From: an uncultured Agromyces sp.
GTDB lineage: Bacteria > Actinomycetota > Actinomycetes > Actinomycetales > Microbacteriaceae
Assembly: GCA_913053875.1 (NCBI GenBank)
Contig: CAJXGN010000005.1
Location: 62,001-126,000, forward strand
Length of the DNA stretch: 64,000 bases
Reading direction: 5' to 3'
The number at the start of each line of letters is the position of its first letter. The first letter of the stretch is position 1. Shown here piece by piece: positions 1-7,969 of this stretch. Position numbers and translations under genes: made by a program. Under the pieces are notes generated by a model that was given only the letters and a program-made list of their open reading frames with translations, was not told where the DNA came from and ran no database searches.

Positions 1-885
1 GCGGGCCGCATCCACGTGCTCGGGCAGAACCTCGGGCAGATCTCCAGTCGCAAGGTGCCGTACTTCCGGCGCAGCCTCGGCGTCGTGTTCCAGGACTTCC
101 GGCTGCTGCCGAACAAGAACGTCTACGACAACGTGGCGTTCTCGCTGCGGGTCATCGGCAAGTCGCGCGGATTCATCCAGTCCGTCGTACCCGAGACGCT
201 CAAGCTCGTCGGCCTCGACGAGAAGGCGAAGCGGATGCCCCATGAGCTGTCGGGCGGCGAACAGCAACGCGTCGCGATCGCACGCGCCATCGTGAACAAG
301 CCGCAGATCCTGCTCGCCGACGAGCCCACCGGCAACCTCGACCCCGTGACGAGCGCCGGCATCATGACCCTGCTCGAGCGCATCTCGATGGGCGGCACCA
401 CGATCGTGATGGCCACGCACGAGGCCGGCATCGTCGACCAGATGCAGCGACGCGTCATCGAGCTCTCGGCGGGCACCGTCGTGCGCGACGACCGCCAGGG
501 CGGGTACGGGCACGACGAGGCACGGGAGGAGATCGCGGCGGAGCGCGACGTGACGGTCGCGGCACCGAAGGTGCCGGTCGCCGCGATGCAGCAGGCGAAG
601 CCGCTCTACGTCGAACCCGAGGAGAGCGACGAGGTGACGGATGCGGCCGCGCGCGTGACCGCCGCAGCCACGGGAGTCGTCGACCTGGCCGACGACGGGA
701 GCGGTGAGGGCAACGAGGACGGCGACTCCGATGCATCCGGTGCCGATCAGGTGCTCGACGGCGTGAGCCACGCCGAGCCGACGCCCGAGGTCGCGCAGCA
801 GCTGACCCTCGCCGAACGGCTCGGGCTGCGTGCGGGCGAGACCAAGCAGGGCGACGACGAGCAGGAAGTGGGGCCCACCCGATGA
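1..885 (+). CDS. ftsE: Cell division ATP-binding protein FtsE (5' partial)
   Basis: ATPase half of the FtsEX complex, an ABC-type module that couples ATP hydrolysis to activation of peptidoglycan hydrolases at the septum. The start lies upstream of the window, so the P-loop is missing. The visible part has the Q-loop region (VVFQDFRLL), the ABC signature LSGGEQQR near base 247 and Walker [13 protein letters not shown] near base 310. The ATPase core ends near base 500. It is followed by roughly 115 extra residues rich in Asp, Glu, Ala and Val that ordinary FtsE (about 220-230 aa) lacks. The stop codon overlaps the ftsX start (ATGA), so translation is probably coupled. Confidence 0.95.
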   Translation, partial: AGRIHVLGQNLGQISSRKVPYFRRSLGVVFQDFRLLPNKNVYDNVAFSLRVIGKSRGFIQSVVPETLKLVGLDEKAKRMPHELSGGEQQRVAIARAIVNKPQILLADEPTGNLDPVTSAGIMTLLERISMGGTTIVMATHEAGIVDQMQRRVIELSAGTVVRDDRQGGYGHDEAREEIAAERDVTVAAPKVPVAAMQQAKPLYVEPEESDEVTDAAARVTAAATGVVDLADDGSGEGNEDGDSDASGADQVLDGVSHAEPTPEVAQQLTLAERLGLRAGETKQGDDEQEVGPTR

Positions 886-1796
886 GAGCCGGACTCGTGC
901 TCGCCGAGGCGGCGAGCGGGCTGCGGCGAAACGCCTCGATGGTGGTGTCGGTCGTGCTCGTGACGTTCGTGTCGCTCACCTTCGTGGGCACCGCCGCGCT
1001 GCTGCAGCTGCAGATCGCGCAGATGAAGAACTACTGGTACGACCGCGCGCAGGTCGCGGTGTACCTGTGCACGTCCGTGTCGCCCGGCACGACCTGCACC
1101 GACGGCGAGGCGACCGACGAGCAGCGGGCGGCGATCGAGGCGCAGCTCGAGTCGGACACGCTCGCGCCGTTCATCGACGAGTTCTACTTCGAAGACCACG
1201 ACCAGGCGTACGAGAACTTCCAGGCGCAGTTCGAGGGCACCCCCGCGGCCGACTACGTCACGCCCGAGGTGCTGAACGAGACGTACTGGATCAACCTCGT
1301 CGACCCGTCGCAGTCGGCCGTGATCGCCGAGAGCTTCTCGGGCGTCGCGGGCGTCGAGCAGGTCGTCGACCAGCGGCGCTACCTCGACCAGATCTTCTCC
1401 GTGCTGAACGCGGCGAGCTACACGGCGATCGGCATCGCCCTCGTCATGCTCGTCGCGGCGACGCTGCTCATCGCCACGACGATCCGCCTGTCGGCGTACT
1501 CGCGACGGCGCGAGCTCGGCATCATGCGCCTCGTCGGTGCGTCGAACCGGTTCATCCAGACCCCGTTCGTGCTCGAGGGCGTGTTCGCCGCGCTCATCGG
1601 ATCGCTGCTCGCCGGCGCCGCCGTGGTCGGCATCGTGCAGTTCTTCGTGCAGGGCTACCTGTCGACCAGGCTCACCTTCACCGCGCTCGTCGGGCTCGGC
1701 GACGCGCTCGTGGTCGTGCCGCTGCTGATCGTCTCGGGCGTGCTGCTCGCCGCGCTCTCGGCCTACATCGCGATCGCGCGCTACCTCCGGGTGTAG
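882..1796 (+). CDS. ftsX: Cell division protein FtsX
   Basis: Membrane half of FtsEX, 304 aa. There is one N-terminal transmembrane helix near residues 17-42, then an extracytoplasmic domain of about 130 residues. That domain holds two cysteines flanking the VSPGT segment, and it is the region that contacts hydrolase partners in mycobacterial homologues. Three C-terminal helices form the FtsX permease domain, with the conserved cytoplasmic [14 protein letters not shown] motif between the second and third helices. It overlaps ftsE by 4 bases and precedes smpB, the usual actinobacterial order. Confidence 0.96.
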   Translation: MRAGLVLAEAASGLRRNASMVVSVVLVTFVSLTFVGTAALLQLQIAQMKNYWYDRAQVAVYLCTSVSPGTTCTDGEATDEQRAAIEAQLESDTLAPFIDEFYFEDHDQAYENFQAQFEGTPAADYVTPEVLNETYWINLVDPSQSAVIAESFSGVAGVEQVVDQRRYLDQIFSVLNAASYTAIGIALVMLVAATLLIATTIRLSAYSRRRELGIMRLVGASNRFIQTPFVLEGVFAALIGSLLAGAAVVGIVQFFVQGYLSTRLTFTALVGLGDALVVVPLLIVSGVLLAALSAYIAIARYLRV

Positions 1797-1802
1797 CAAC
1801 GG

Positions 1803-1808
1803 CTAGAC
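1803..1808 (+). promoter_or_regulatory. Candidate -10 box (TAGACT) for smpB
   Basis: TAGACT fits the actinobacterial TANNNT -10 pattern and would start transcription about 42 bases before the smpB GTG. No convincing -35 is visible, and the box lies only a few bases after the ftsX stop, so smpB may also be read from the ftsEX transcript. Confidence 0.35.
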
Positions 1809-1856
1809 TGTGAGGCTGCCCCGCACCCGGCGGAGCGATCGAGACGGGAGTACATC

Positions 1857-2333
1857 GTGCCCAAGGAACGCGGCGAGCAGGTCATCGCCACCAACCGGCG
1901 GGCCCGTCACGACTACCTCATCGAGGACACGTACGAGGCCGGCATCGTGCTGAGCGGCACCGAGGTGAAGTCGCTGCGGCAGGGCCGCGCGTCGCTCGTC
2001 GACGGCTACGCGTACATCGACGGCGGGGAGGCGTGGCTCGACGCCGTGCACATCCCCGAGTACATGCAGGGCACCTGGAACAACCACTCGCCGAGGCGCA
2101 AGCGCAAGCTGCTGCTGCACAAGCAGGAGATCGTGAAGATCAGCCACAAGACCAAGGAGGGCGGGTACACGCTCGTCCCCCTGAAGCTGTACTTCTCCGA
2201 CGGCCGCGCGAAGGTCGAGATCGCGGTGGCGAAGGGCAAGCGCGAGTACGACAAGCGCCAGGCGCTGCGCGAGAAGCAGGACAAGCGCGAGGCCGACCGC
2301 GCGATCGCCAGCCGGCGGCACCTGGGGGAGTGA
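1857..2333 (+). CDS. smpB: SsrA-binding protein SmpB
   Basis: 158-aa tmRNA-binding protein that delivers tmRNA to stalled ribosomes for trans-translation. It shows the family core: [29 protein letters not shown] at the N-terminus, the [12 protein letters not shown] segment, the KLLLHKQEI stretch, and a basic C-terminal tail rich in KRE and DKR motifs that enters the ribosome decoding channel. GTG start preceded by GGGAG about 7 bases upstream. Its RNA partner ssrA lies 4.7 kb downstream, separated by a phosphatase gene and two carbohydrate genes. Confidence 0.97.
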   Translation: MPKERGEQVIATNRRARHDYLIEDTYEAGIVLSGTEVKSLRQGRASLVDGYAYIDGGEAWLDAVHIPEYMQGTWNNHSPRRKRKLLLHKQEIVKISHKTKEGGYTLVPLKLYFSDGRAKVEIAVAKGKREYDKRQALREKQDKREADRAIASRRHLGE

Positions 2334-2340
2334 GCGGGGT

Positions 2341-2346
2341 TAGGCT
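2341..2346 (+). promoter_or_regulatory. -10 box (TAGGCT) for a leaderless transcript
   Basis: TAGGCT ends 7 bases before the ATG at 2354 and no ribosome binding site lies between. This is the spacing expected if transcription starts at or next to the start codon. The same arrangement recurs at other genes in this window. Confidence 0.5.
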
Positions 2347-2353
2347 CGACGCG

Positions 2354-3091
2354 ATGAACGCCTCGACCCGACTCGACGTCCCCGGCACCGTCAACTTCCG
2401 CTCGGTCGGCCCGGTTCCCGCCGCGGCCGGCACGGTGCGCGAGGGCGTGCTGTTCCGCTCCGACGCGCTGCACGAGCTGGGCGATCCGGGGCGCGCCGCC
2501 CTGCGGGAGCTCGGCGTCGGCATCGTGATCGACCTGCGTGACGAGTACGAGGTCGCCAACCGTCCCGACGACCTCGACGGGCTCGACGTGGAACTGCTGC
2601 GCCTGCCGGTGTTCGAGGGCTCCGGGGCATCCGCCGGCCAGCCCGGTATCACCCTCGACGCGCTCTACGCGCGCATCGTCACCCAGCACACCGGCGTGGT
2701 CGTCGAGGCGCTCCGCGAGATCTCGCGCGCCGACGGTCGCGGCGTGGTCGTGCACTGCACGGCCGGCAAGGACCGCACCGGCGTCATCACGGCGCTCGCG
2801 CTGCTGTCGGTGGGCGTCGACCGCGACCTCGTGCTCGACGACTACGCGAGCACCGAGCAGTACCTCGCGGGCCCGTGGCTCGAGGGCATGATCACGCTCG
2901 TCGGCGAGTACGGCGTGCCCGACTCCCCGGGACTGCGCATGCTCATGGGCGGCAGCCCGCGCGAAGCGCTCGCCTCGGCGCTCGACCTCATCGACCGTCG
3001 GCACGGCTCGGCGCGCGACTACCTGCTCGCGGGCGGCCTGTCGCTCGACGAGCTCGCCGCGCTCGAGCAGGTGCTCGTGCGCGCCGACTGA
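2354..3091 (+). CDS. Tyrosine-protein phosphatase family protein
   Basis: 245 aa, resembling the PtpB-like/Y_phosphatase3 group of cysteine-dependent phosphatases. The P-loop HCTAGKDRTG (Cys-X5-Arg) lies near residues 135-144. Upstream are the family's GTVNFRSVG and VLFRSDALHEL segments and the general-acid loop region around IDLRDEYE. No signal peptide, so it is probably cytosolic. Substrate is unknown; the fold also accepts phosphoinositides. The ATG is chosen because the product begins just before the conserved domain and a TAGGCT -10 box sits 7 bases upstream. A longer frame open upstream overlaps smpB and was not used. Confidence 0.88.
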   Translation: MNASTRLDVPGTVNFRSVGPVPAAAGTVREGVLFRSDALHELGDPGRAALRELGVGIVIDLRDEYEVANRPDDLDGLDVELLRLPVFEGSGASAGQPGITLDALYARIVTQHTGVVVEALREISRADGRGVVVHCTAGKDRTGVITALALLSVGVDRDLVLDDYASTEQYLAGPWLEGMITLVGEYGVPDSPGLRMLMGGSPREALASALDLIDRRHGSARDYLLAGGLSLDELAALEQVLVRAD

Positions 3092-3102
3092 TCCGCGCGC
3101 GT

Positions 3103-3132
3103 CCGGCCGGCGACCCGAGGATCACCGGCCGG
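3103..3132. terminator. Possible bidirectional terminator hairpin between convergent genes
   Basis: Two copies of the self-complementary octamer CCGGCCGG (3103-3110 and 3125-3132) flank a 14-base loop in the 55-bp space between the phosphatase gene and the convergent glycosyltransferase gene. There is no T-tract, so the call rests on position and stem strength. Confidence 0.35.
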
Positions 3133-3146
3133 TTCGCGAGGTCGGG

Positions 3147-4439
3147 TCAGACGGGCAGCACCTCCGGCAGCGCCCCGGCGCCGGTGAAGAGGCGGTCGAA
3201 CACGTTGCGCCGGTCGAACTGCAGTGCGTACTCGCGCGCCGCGTGCGACCGGGCGAGGCGGTCGTCGGGGCTGAGGCCCACCACGGCGTCGTCGATCGCG
3301 CGGGCGATCGCGTCGGCGTCCTCCACCGGGATGATCGTCGCGTGCTCGCCGACCGCCTCGAGGATGCCCCCGGTGTCGGCAGTGATGACCGGCCCGCCGC
3401 CCGCGAGCATCTTCTCCGCGAGTGCGATGCCGAAGGTCTCGACGAACTCGGGCCGCGGCTTGCTCGGCAGCACGTACGTCGAGCACCCAGCCATGAGGAA
3501 CGGCTTCTCCGCGTCGTCGACGTCGTCGAGGAAGCGGATGCGGTCGGCCAGCGGTGAGGCGGCCGCGAGCGCGCGCAGCGCCTCGGCCTCCGGGCCACGG
3601 CCGGCGATGACGAGCTGCTGGCTCGTGCTCGCCGCGCTCTTCTCGAATCCGGCGATGAGGTCGTCGACGCCCTTCGCCTTGGTCAGCCGCGAGAGGAACA
3701 GGATGTACCCGTCGCGCGTGAGGCCGCGTGATGCGAGGCGCGCCGCGAGCTCCGACTCGTCGAGGTCGAGGTACTGGTCGGTGTCGATCGCCGGGTAGGA
3801 GATCTCGATGCGTTCGCGGCACTGGTCGGCGAACCTCGTGCCGTGGAACGCGTCGATCTCGGCCGCCGACGACACGATCAGCTCGCGCGTGTACTCCGAG
3901 ACCGCGACGCAGTGGTCCTGGCTCAGGTAGCTCGAGAGGATGTGCGCCGCCGCCCCGAACTGGCCGCTGTCGACGCACGAGCGCACGACGTTCGTGACAT
4001 CCGACCCGACCGCCTCGGCGATGGTCGTCACGTTGACCGGCAGGCCGGTGCTCCACGCGGCACGCACCGCGTCGGCGACGGCGACGGTGTGCGGGCTCAG
4101 GTAGAGCGAGAGGCACACGGTCGGCACGCCGTCGGTGAAGAGCTCGATGAGCCGCCCCGTGATGCCGGCGAGGTAGCGGCCGTCGGGCACCTTGTAGTCG
4201 CCGACCGGCTCGGGGCGCTCGACGAAGATGCCGTCGCTGTACGGCAGCACGCCCTCGAGCGGCTTGAGGGGCAGGCCCGTCGCTTCGAGCCGTTCGATCG
4301 GCCAGGTGACGATGCGCACCTCGTCGAAGCCGCGTTCTCGCGCCGTCTCGGCGAGATTGCGCCCCTCGACCGAGTGCCCGCAGATCACGGGGTCGGCGCG
4401 GTTGACGATGACGAGACGGTTCCGGGGCTTGGTCTCCAT
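3147..4439 (-). CDS. Glycosyltransferase, GT-B fold (group 1/GT4-like)
   Basis: 430 aa. The N-terminal half is a Rossmann-like acceptor domain. The C-terminal half carries ILFLSRLTKAKGVDDLI, typical of GT4 enzymes, and the nucleotide-sugar-binding E-X7-E type motif EFVETFGIALAE near residues 325-340. The ATG at 4439 follows a GGAGGA ribosome binding site 6 bases upstream. It lies 106 bases downstream of the GH92 mannosidase gene on the same strand, and the two are probably co-transcribed. Donor and acceptor cannot be read from sequence; the GH92 partner suggests work on a mannose-containing glycan, which is inference. No signal peptide, so cytosolic. Confidence 0.85.
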   Translation of the reverse strand: METKPRNRLVIVNRADPVICGHSVEGRNLAETARERGFDEVRIVTWPIERLEATGLPLKPLEGVLPYSDGIFVERPEPVGDYKVPDGRYLAGITGRLIELFTDGVPTVCLSLYLSPHTVAVADAVRAAWSTGLPVNVTTIAEAVGSDVTNVVRSCVDSGQFGAAAHILSSYLSQDHCVAVSEYTRELIVSSAAEIDAFHGTRFADQCRERIEISYPAIDTDQYLDLDESELAARLASRGLTRDGYILFLSRLTKAKGVDDLIAGFEKSAASTSQQLVIAGRGPEAEALRALAAASPLADRIRFLDDVDDAEKPFLMAGCSTYVLPSKPRPEFVETFGIALAEKMLAGGGPVITADTGGILEAVGEHATIIPVEDADAIARAIDDAVVGLSPDDRLARSHAAREYALQFDRRNVFDRLFTGAGALPEVLPV

Positions 4440-4458
4440 GGCTTCCTCCGGTGTTCGT

Positions 4459-4540
4459 TGGTGCGGTGGTGCGTGCCGTGCGTTGCGATGGACGGTGGAT
4501 CGGTGGTGCAGGTGATGCGGTGGTGCGGTGGTGCAGGTCG
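4459..4540. repeat. GGTGCGGTGGTGC-type short repeats between two carbohydrate genes
   Basis: The spacer between the GH92 gene and the glycosyltransferase gene contains two copies of GGTGCGGTGGTGC (about 4460-4472 and 4522-4534) and several shorter GGTGC units. It encodes nothing convincing. It may be simple-sequence expansion or a structured intercistronic segment. Confidence 0.5.
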
Positions 4541-4545
4541 TGCGT

Positions 4546-6744
4546 TCAGCGGACGGGGGTCGAGGGTGGTCTCCGTGCGGTGCCCCACGCGGATGGCGCG
4601 TCGCCGAGCTCGAGCACGAGCTCGCCGCCGCGGTGCAGCTCGTCGCCGCGCAGCCAGGTGCGGTCGAGCGGTGCACCGTTGAGCGTCGCCGACTGCACGT
4701 ACTGCGCGGGGCCGTCGTGCTCGGGCTCGCGGAACCCGCGGGTGCGCACGAAGAACGTCTCCTCGCCGCCGACGCGGATCTCCGACTCGGCGAACGACGG
4801 GGCGTTCACGAGGAAGCGGTTCTGCCCGGCGATCGGGAAGATGCCGAGGGACGCCCAGACGTACCAGGAGCTCAGCCCGCCGGAGTCGTCGTTGCCGGGC
4901 AGTCCGCCACGGCCGGTGCCGAACTGCTGCTGCACGATCGCGTGCACCACCTCGGCCGTGCGGTCGGGGCGGCCGGCGTAGTGGTACGTCCAGGGCGCCT
5001 CCATGTCGGGCTCGTTGTTGAGCCCCTCGAACCGCCCCAGCGCGTATCCGGCCGCGAGCTCGTCGGGCCCCGGGTCGATGCCCGGCTGCGTGACGGGGTC
5101 GGCGCCGTAGCCGAAGAAGTCGTCGAGCAGCTGCACGAACGCGTCGTCGCCACCTGCCAGGTCGATGCGCCCGGCCATGTCGTGCAGCAGCCGGAACGAG
5201 TAGTTGTGCTTGCTGCCCTCGTAGAAGGTCGAGTCGCGGAGCAGGCCGGATGCGGCGTCGAAGGCGTTGACCCACTGGGCCGCGAGCGGCTCGAACTCCT
5301 TCACGAGCGCCCGGTCGCTGATGCGCAGGGCGACCTTCGCCGTGCACCAGTAGCCGAACGCCAGGTCGAGGGTGTGGCTGATCGGGTGCGCGTGTCCGCG
5401 GAGCAGGAAGTCCTCGCCGTAGGTGCGTCGCAGGTCGTTGTGCATGTGCACGAGCGCCCAGTCCCAGTCGATGCCGGGCAGGCCCAGCTGGCACAGGTCG
5501 GCGAGGAACGTCTGTGCGAGGGCACTGCCCTGCCGGGAGAAGCGGTCGCTGCCGCGCGCCATGCGGTATCCGATCGGGAAGTTGCCCTCCTCCTCGCAGA
5601 TCGTGAGCAGCGCATTGCCGAGTTCCACCGCCCGCTCGGGCATGAGCGTGGTGAGCAGCGGCAACTGCGTGCGGTAGATGTCCCACATCGTCGAGAGGTC
5701 GAACACGAACGGCCCGTCGGTGGGCCAGAACGGGCTCTCCTGCGGCGCGAGGCACGGCTTGATCAGCGAGTGGTACAGCGCGGTGCCGAAGATCGTCTCG
5801 CGGTCGGCCGACGGGGTGTCGACGGCGATCGAGCGCAGCTGCTTGCGCCACGCCTTCTGCGTGCGCTCGCGGCGGTACCCGAACCGGTTCGCGCCCGACC
5901 CGCAGTCGCGCCGCAGGTTCTCGCGCGCCTGCTCGACGCCGCGCAGCGAGAACCCGATGCGGATCTCGATGGTGTGCCCGGGCTCGCTCGGCCCCGCCCA
6001 CATGAGCCCGAACGGGCGCAGGGTCGTGGGGCGGATGTGGTCGAAGTCGAGCCGCGTGCCGCCGGGCATGAGCCGCCGGTCGTACCAGAGCATCTGCCGC
6101 CAGTGGTGCTCGTCGCACTCGATGTAGACCGACAGCGGCGTGCCCTCGACCACGATCTCGCCCTGTGCGATGCCCGGCGCGACCTGCTCGAGGTGGGCGC
6201 GCAGCGGAATCGTCGAGCCGTATGGGATCGACAGGCCGCCGAGCGAGAAGTCGATGACGATGCGCGCGTTCTCGTGCCGCGGGAAGGTGTACCGGTGCAC
6301 GGCGCTCTTCGGCCCGACGGTGATCTCCGAACGCACGCCCGAGTCGAGCGTCGCGGCGTAGTAGCCGGGCGTCGCCTCCTCGTCCTCGATGCCCCAGGTG
6401 CGCCCGAGCACGTCGAGCGGCTCGAGCATGGGCGTGACGCGGAAGTAGTTGTAGTACTTGCGGATCGCCCCGGTGCCCGACTGCTGGAAGTGCGTGAAGC
6501 CGGATGCCACGGGCTCGTCGTGGATGGTGCGCGGCACGCCCTCGGTGTTGAGGTCGTACCGCCCGTACCCCGTCGGGTAGGCCCCCGAGTAGGCGCATGC
6601 CGACACCATGCCGAGCGGGTAGGTCGCGCCGGGGTGCGTGTTGCCCACCTGGGGCTTGGCCCACCACCACGTCGCCGCGAGCCCGGTCTGCTCCGGCAGG
6701 GAGGTGACCTCGGTGCCGATGAACGGGTCGACGCGGTCGATCAT
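4546..6744 (-). CDS. GH92 family alpha-mannosidase
   Basis: 732 aa from the ATG at 6744. Glycoside hydrolase family 92 enzymes are Ca2+-dependent inverting exo-alpha-mannosidases. The product begins almost at the family's conserved start (VDPFIGTE), has the TYPLGMVSACAYSG segment, and carries the diagnostic C-terminal block GLPGNDDSGGLSSWYVWASLG near residue 610. No secretion signal is seen, so intracellular action on imported oligosaccharides is likely. An in-frame ATG at 6804 would add 20 His/Asp/Ala-rich residues. Neither start has a good ribosome binding site; 6744 is preferred because it matches the domain boundary. It precedes the glycosyltransferase gene on the same strand. Confidence 0.92.
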   Translation of the reverse strand: MIDRVDPFIGTEVTSLPEQTGLAATWWWAKPQVGNTHPGATYPLGMVSACAYSGAYPTGYGRYDLNTEGVPRTIHDEPVASGFTHFQQSGTGAIRKYYNYFRVTPMLEPLDVLGRTWGIEDEEATPGYYAATLDSGVRSEITVGPKSAVHRYTFPRHENARIVIDFSLGGLSIPYGSTIPLRAHLEQVAPGIAQGEIVVEGTPLSVYIECDEHHWRQMLWYDRRLMPGGTRLDFDHIRPTTLRPFGLMWAGPSEPGHTIEIRIGFSLRGVEQARENLRRDCGSGANRFGYRRERTQKAWRKQLRSIAVDTPSADRETIFGTALYHSLIKPCLAPQESPFWPTDGPFVFDLSTMWDIYRTQLPLLTTLMPERAVELGNALLTICEEEGNFPIGYRMARGSDRFSRQGSALAQTFLADLCQLGLPGIDWDWALVHMHNDLRRTYGEDFLLRGHAHPISHTLDLAFGYWCTAKVALRISDRALVKEFEPLAAQWVNAFDAASGLLRDSTFYEGSKHNYSFRLLHDMAGRIDLAGGDDAFVQLLDDFFGYGADPVTQPGIDPGPDELAAGYALGRFEGLNNEPDMEAPWTYHYAGRPDRTAEVVHAIVQQQFGTGRGGLPGNDDSGGLSSWYVWASLGIFPIAGQNRFLVNAPSFAESEIRVGGEETFFVRTRGFREPEHDGPAQYVQSATLNGAPLDRTWLRGDELHRGGELVLELGDAPSAWGTARRPPSTPVR

Positions 6745-6904
6745 GCCGCCTGTCCCGTCGTCGTCGGCGGCTGCGGCCGGGTGGTTCCGGTGGTGCCCAT
6801 GCATGGACGGTATGGGCGCAATGTGTTGATCGCATTACGTGCGTGTGTCGGGCTGGCGACGAGGCATCCGCTGCGCTCGGGCCGCTGCGACACGTGCGCA
6901 TCGG

Positions 6905-6934
6905 GTGACGGATGCCACCGAGAAGGTGTATCCT
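6905..6934 (+). promoter_or_regulatory. Candidate ssrA promoter (-35 GTGACG, -10 TATCCT)
   Basis: GTGACG (6905-6910) and TATCCT (6929-6934) are 18 bases apart and would start a transcript about 70 bases before mature tmRNA. A perfect TTGACA lies further in at 6966-6971 but has only a poor -10 (GACGAC) at the right distance. ssrA may therefore have two promoters with 5' processing. The 270-base gap before ssrA holds no gene. Confidence 0.4.
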
Positions 6935-7013
6935 GAAAGGCCGCGCACCCCTGAGGGTCGCGGGCTTGACAACTCCACAGCGTGCGACGACGACCCGCCA
7001 TTCGGCGGCTCAT

Positions 7014-7383
7014 GGGGATGATCGGTTTCGACATTGCCTGTGTGCCCACGAGAAGCGGGCCGAGGATGCAGAGTTATCTCGCAAACGCCCTCTGCACACC
7101 AATAACTGCCAATAAGAAGCAGTCCGACTTCGCCCTCGCTGCTTAAGCGAGCCCGATAGTCCGTCAGCCCGGGTCTGTTCCCGCCCCGGGTCCTGGCGTC
7201 ATCTAGGGAACTCGCTGCGCGACGTCGCCTGAGCGTCGTGCGGGACTTTCCTCAGGCTGGGCCTGTCGACTTGGATGCCTGTGGCAAAGGTCGGGGCCGA
7301 GCAGAACGCCTTCACAGGCTGCGCCCGGAGAATGCGTGGAATCTCAGCGATGGACGGGGGTTCAATTCCCCCCATCTCCACCA
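7014..7383 (+). ncRNA. ssrA: Transfer-messenger RNA (tmRNA)
   Basis: One-piece tmRNA of about 370 nt. The 5' end GGGGATG pairs with CATCTCC at 7373-7379 to form the tRNA-like acceptor stem, with ACCA encoded after it. The 5' part has the conserved GATCGGTTTCGAC, and the 3' part has the T-arm GGGGGTTCAATTCCCCCC. The tag reading frame runs from GCC at 7108 to TAA at 7144-7146 and encodes ANKKQSDFALAA, ending in the ALAA degron recognised by ClpXP-type proteases. GC-rich pseudoknot segments follow the tag. It works with SmpB encoded at 1857-2333. Confidence 0.97.
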
Positions 7384-7408
7384 CCGGTCGTCGTCGCACG
7401 CTGTGGGT

Positions 7409-7428
7409 TGGTACCATTTCACGTACCA
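7409..7428 (+). promoter_or_regulatory. Palindromic operator of the toxin-antitoxin operon
   Basis: A perfect inverted repeat, TGGTAC (7409-7414) and GTACCA (7423-7428), separated by 8 bases, ends 20 bases before the antitoxin ATG. YefM-type antitoxins autoregulate through short palindromes overlapping their promoter, and the known YefM site also centres on a GTAC core. Autoregulation here is inferred. Confidence 0.6.
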
Positions 7429-7448
7429 CTCTTCAGGGGAGCGTGATC

Positions 7449-7700
7449 ATGTCCGCAATCACTGCGAGCGAAGCGAGGAAGAGCCTGTTCGGGCTCATCC
7501 AGCAGGTGAACGACGATCACACTGCGGTCGAAGTGGTCTCGCGGCGCGGCAACGCGGTCATCATGTCGAAGGACGACTACGACGCGCTGACCGAGACCGC
7601 GTACCTCTTGCGCAACGCCGCCAACGCCGACCGTCTCTTGGAGGCGATGGAGCGCGCCCGCCGAGGCGAATTCGAGCAGCACGACCTGCTCGAAGCGTGA
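7449..7700 (+). CDS. yefM: Antitoxin, Phd/YefM family
   Basis: 83 aa. Begins MSAITASEARKSLFGLIQQVNDDH, the typical Phd/YefM DNA-binding N-terminal fold, followed by VEVVSRRGNAVIMSKDDYDALTET. The C-terminal helical segment should wrap the toxin active site. It neutralises the toxin encoded immediately downstream and represses its own promoter. The ATG at 7449 follows AGGGGAG at 7434-7440; an in-frame GTG at 7443 is the alternative. The last four bases overlap the toxin start. It sits only 65 bases after the ssrA 3' end and uses a less GC-biased codon set than its neighbours, consistent with acquisition. Confidence 0.93.
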   Translation: MSAITASEARKSLFGLIQQVNDDHTAVEVVSRRGNAVIMSKDDYDALTETAYLLRNAANADRLLEAMERARRGEFEQHDLLEA

Positions 7701-7957
7701 CCCGCGGGCTCGTCTTCGACCCGAACGGGTGGGAGGACTACCTCTACTGGCAGACGCAGGATCGCAAGACGCTCAAGCGCATCAACGCGCTGGTCGCCGA
7801 CGTGCTTCGAGACCCCTTCGCCGGCATCGGAAAGCCCGAGCCGCTCCGACACGTGCTGTCTGGTGCATGGTCGCGGCGCATCGACGACAAGAACCGACTC
7901 GTCTACTACGTGACGGATGAGCATGTCGTGATCCTGCAAGCGCGCGACCACTACTGA
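7697..7957 (+). CDS. yoeB: Toxin, Txe/YoeB family mRNA endoribonuclease
   Basis: 86 aa, matching the YoeB length (84 aa). YoeB binds the ribosomal A site and cleaves mRNA there. The family pattern is complete: WEDYLYWQTQDRKTLKRIN near the N-terminus, GKPEPLRH with the catalytic Glu, SGAWSRRI with the catalytic Arg, RLVYYVTD, and the C-terminal ARDHY with the catalytic His. GTG start overlaps the antitoxin stop (GTGA). A much longer frame open upstream through tmRNA is not coding. All catalytic residues are present, so the toxin looks intact. Confidence 0.94.
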   Translation: MTRGLVFDPNGWEDYLYWQTQDRKTLKRINALVADVLRDPFAGIGKPEPLRHVLSGAWSRRIDDKNRLVYYVTDEHVVILQARDHY

Positions 7958-7969
7958 GTCACGTACCCG

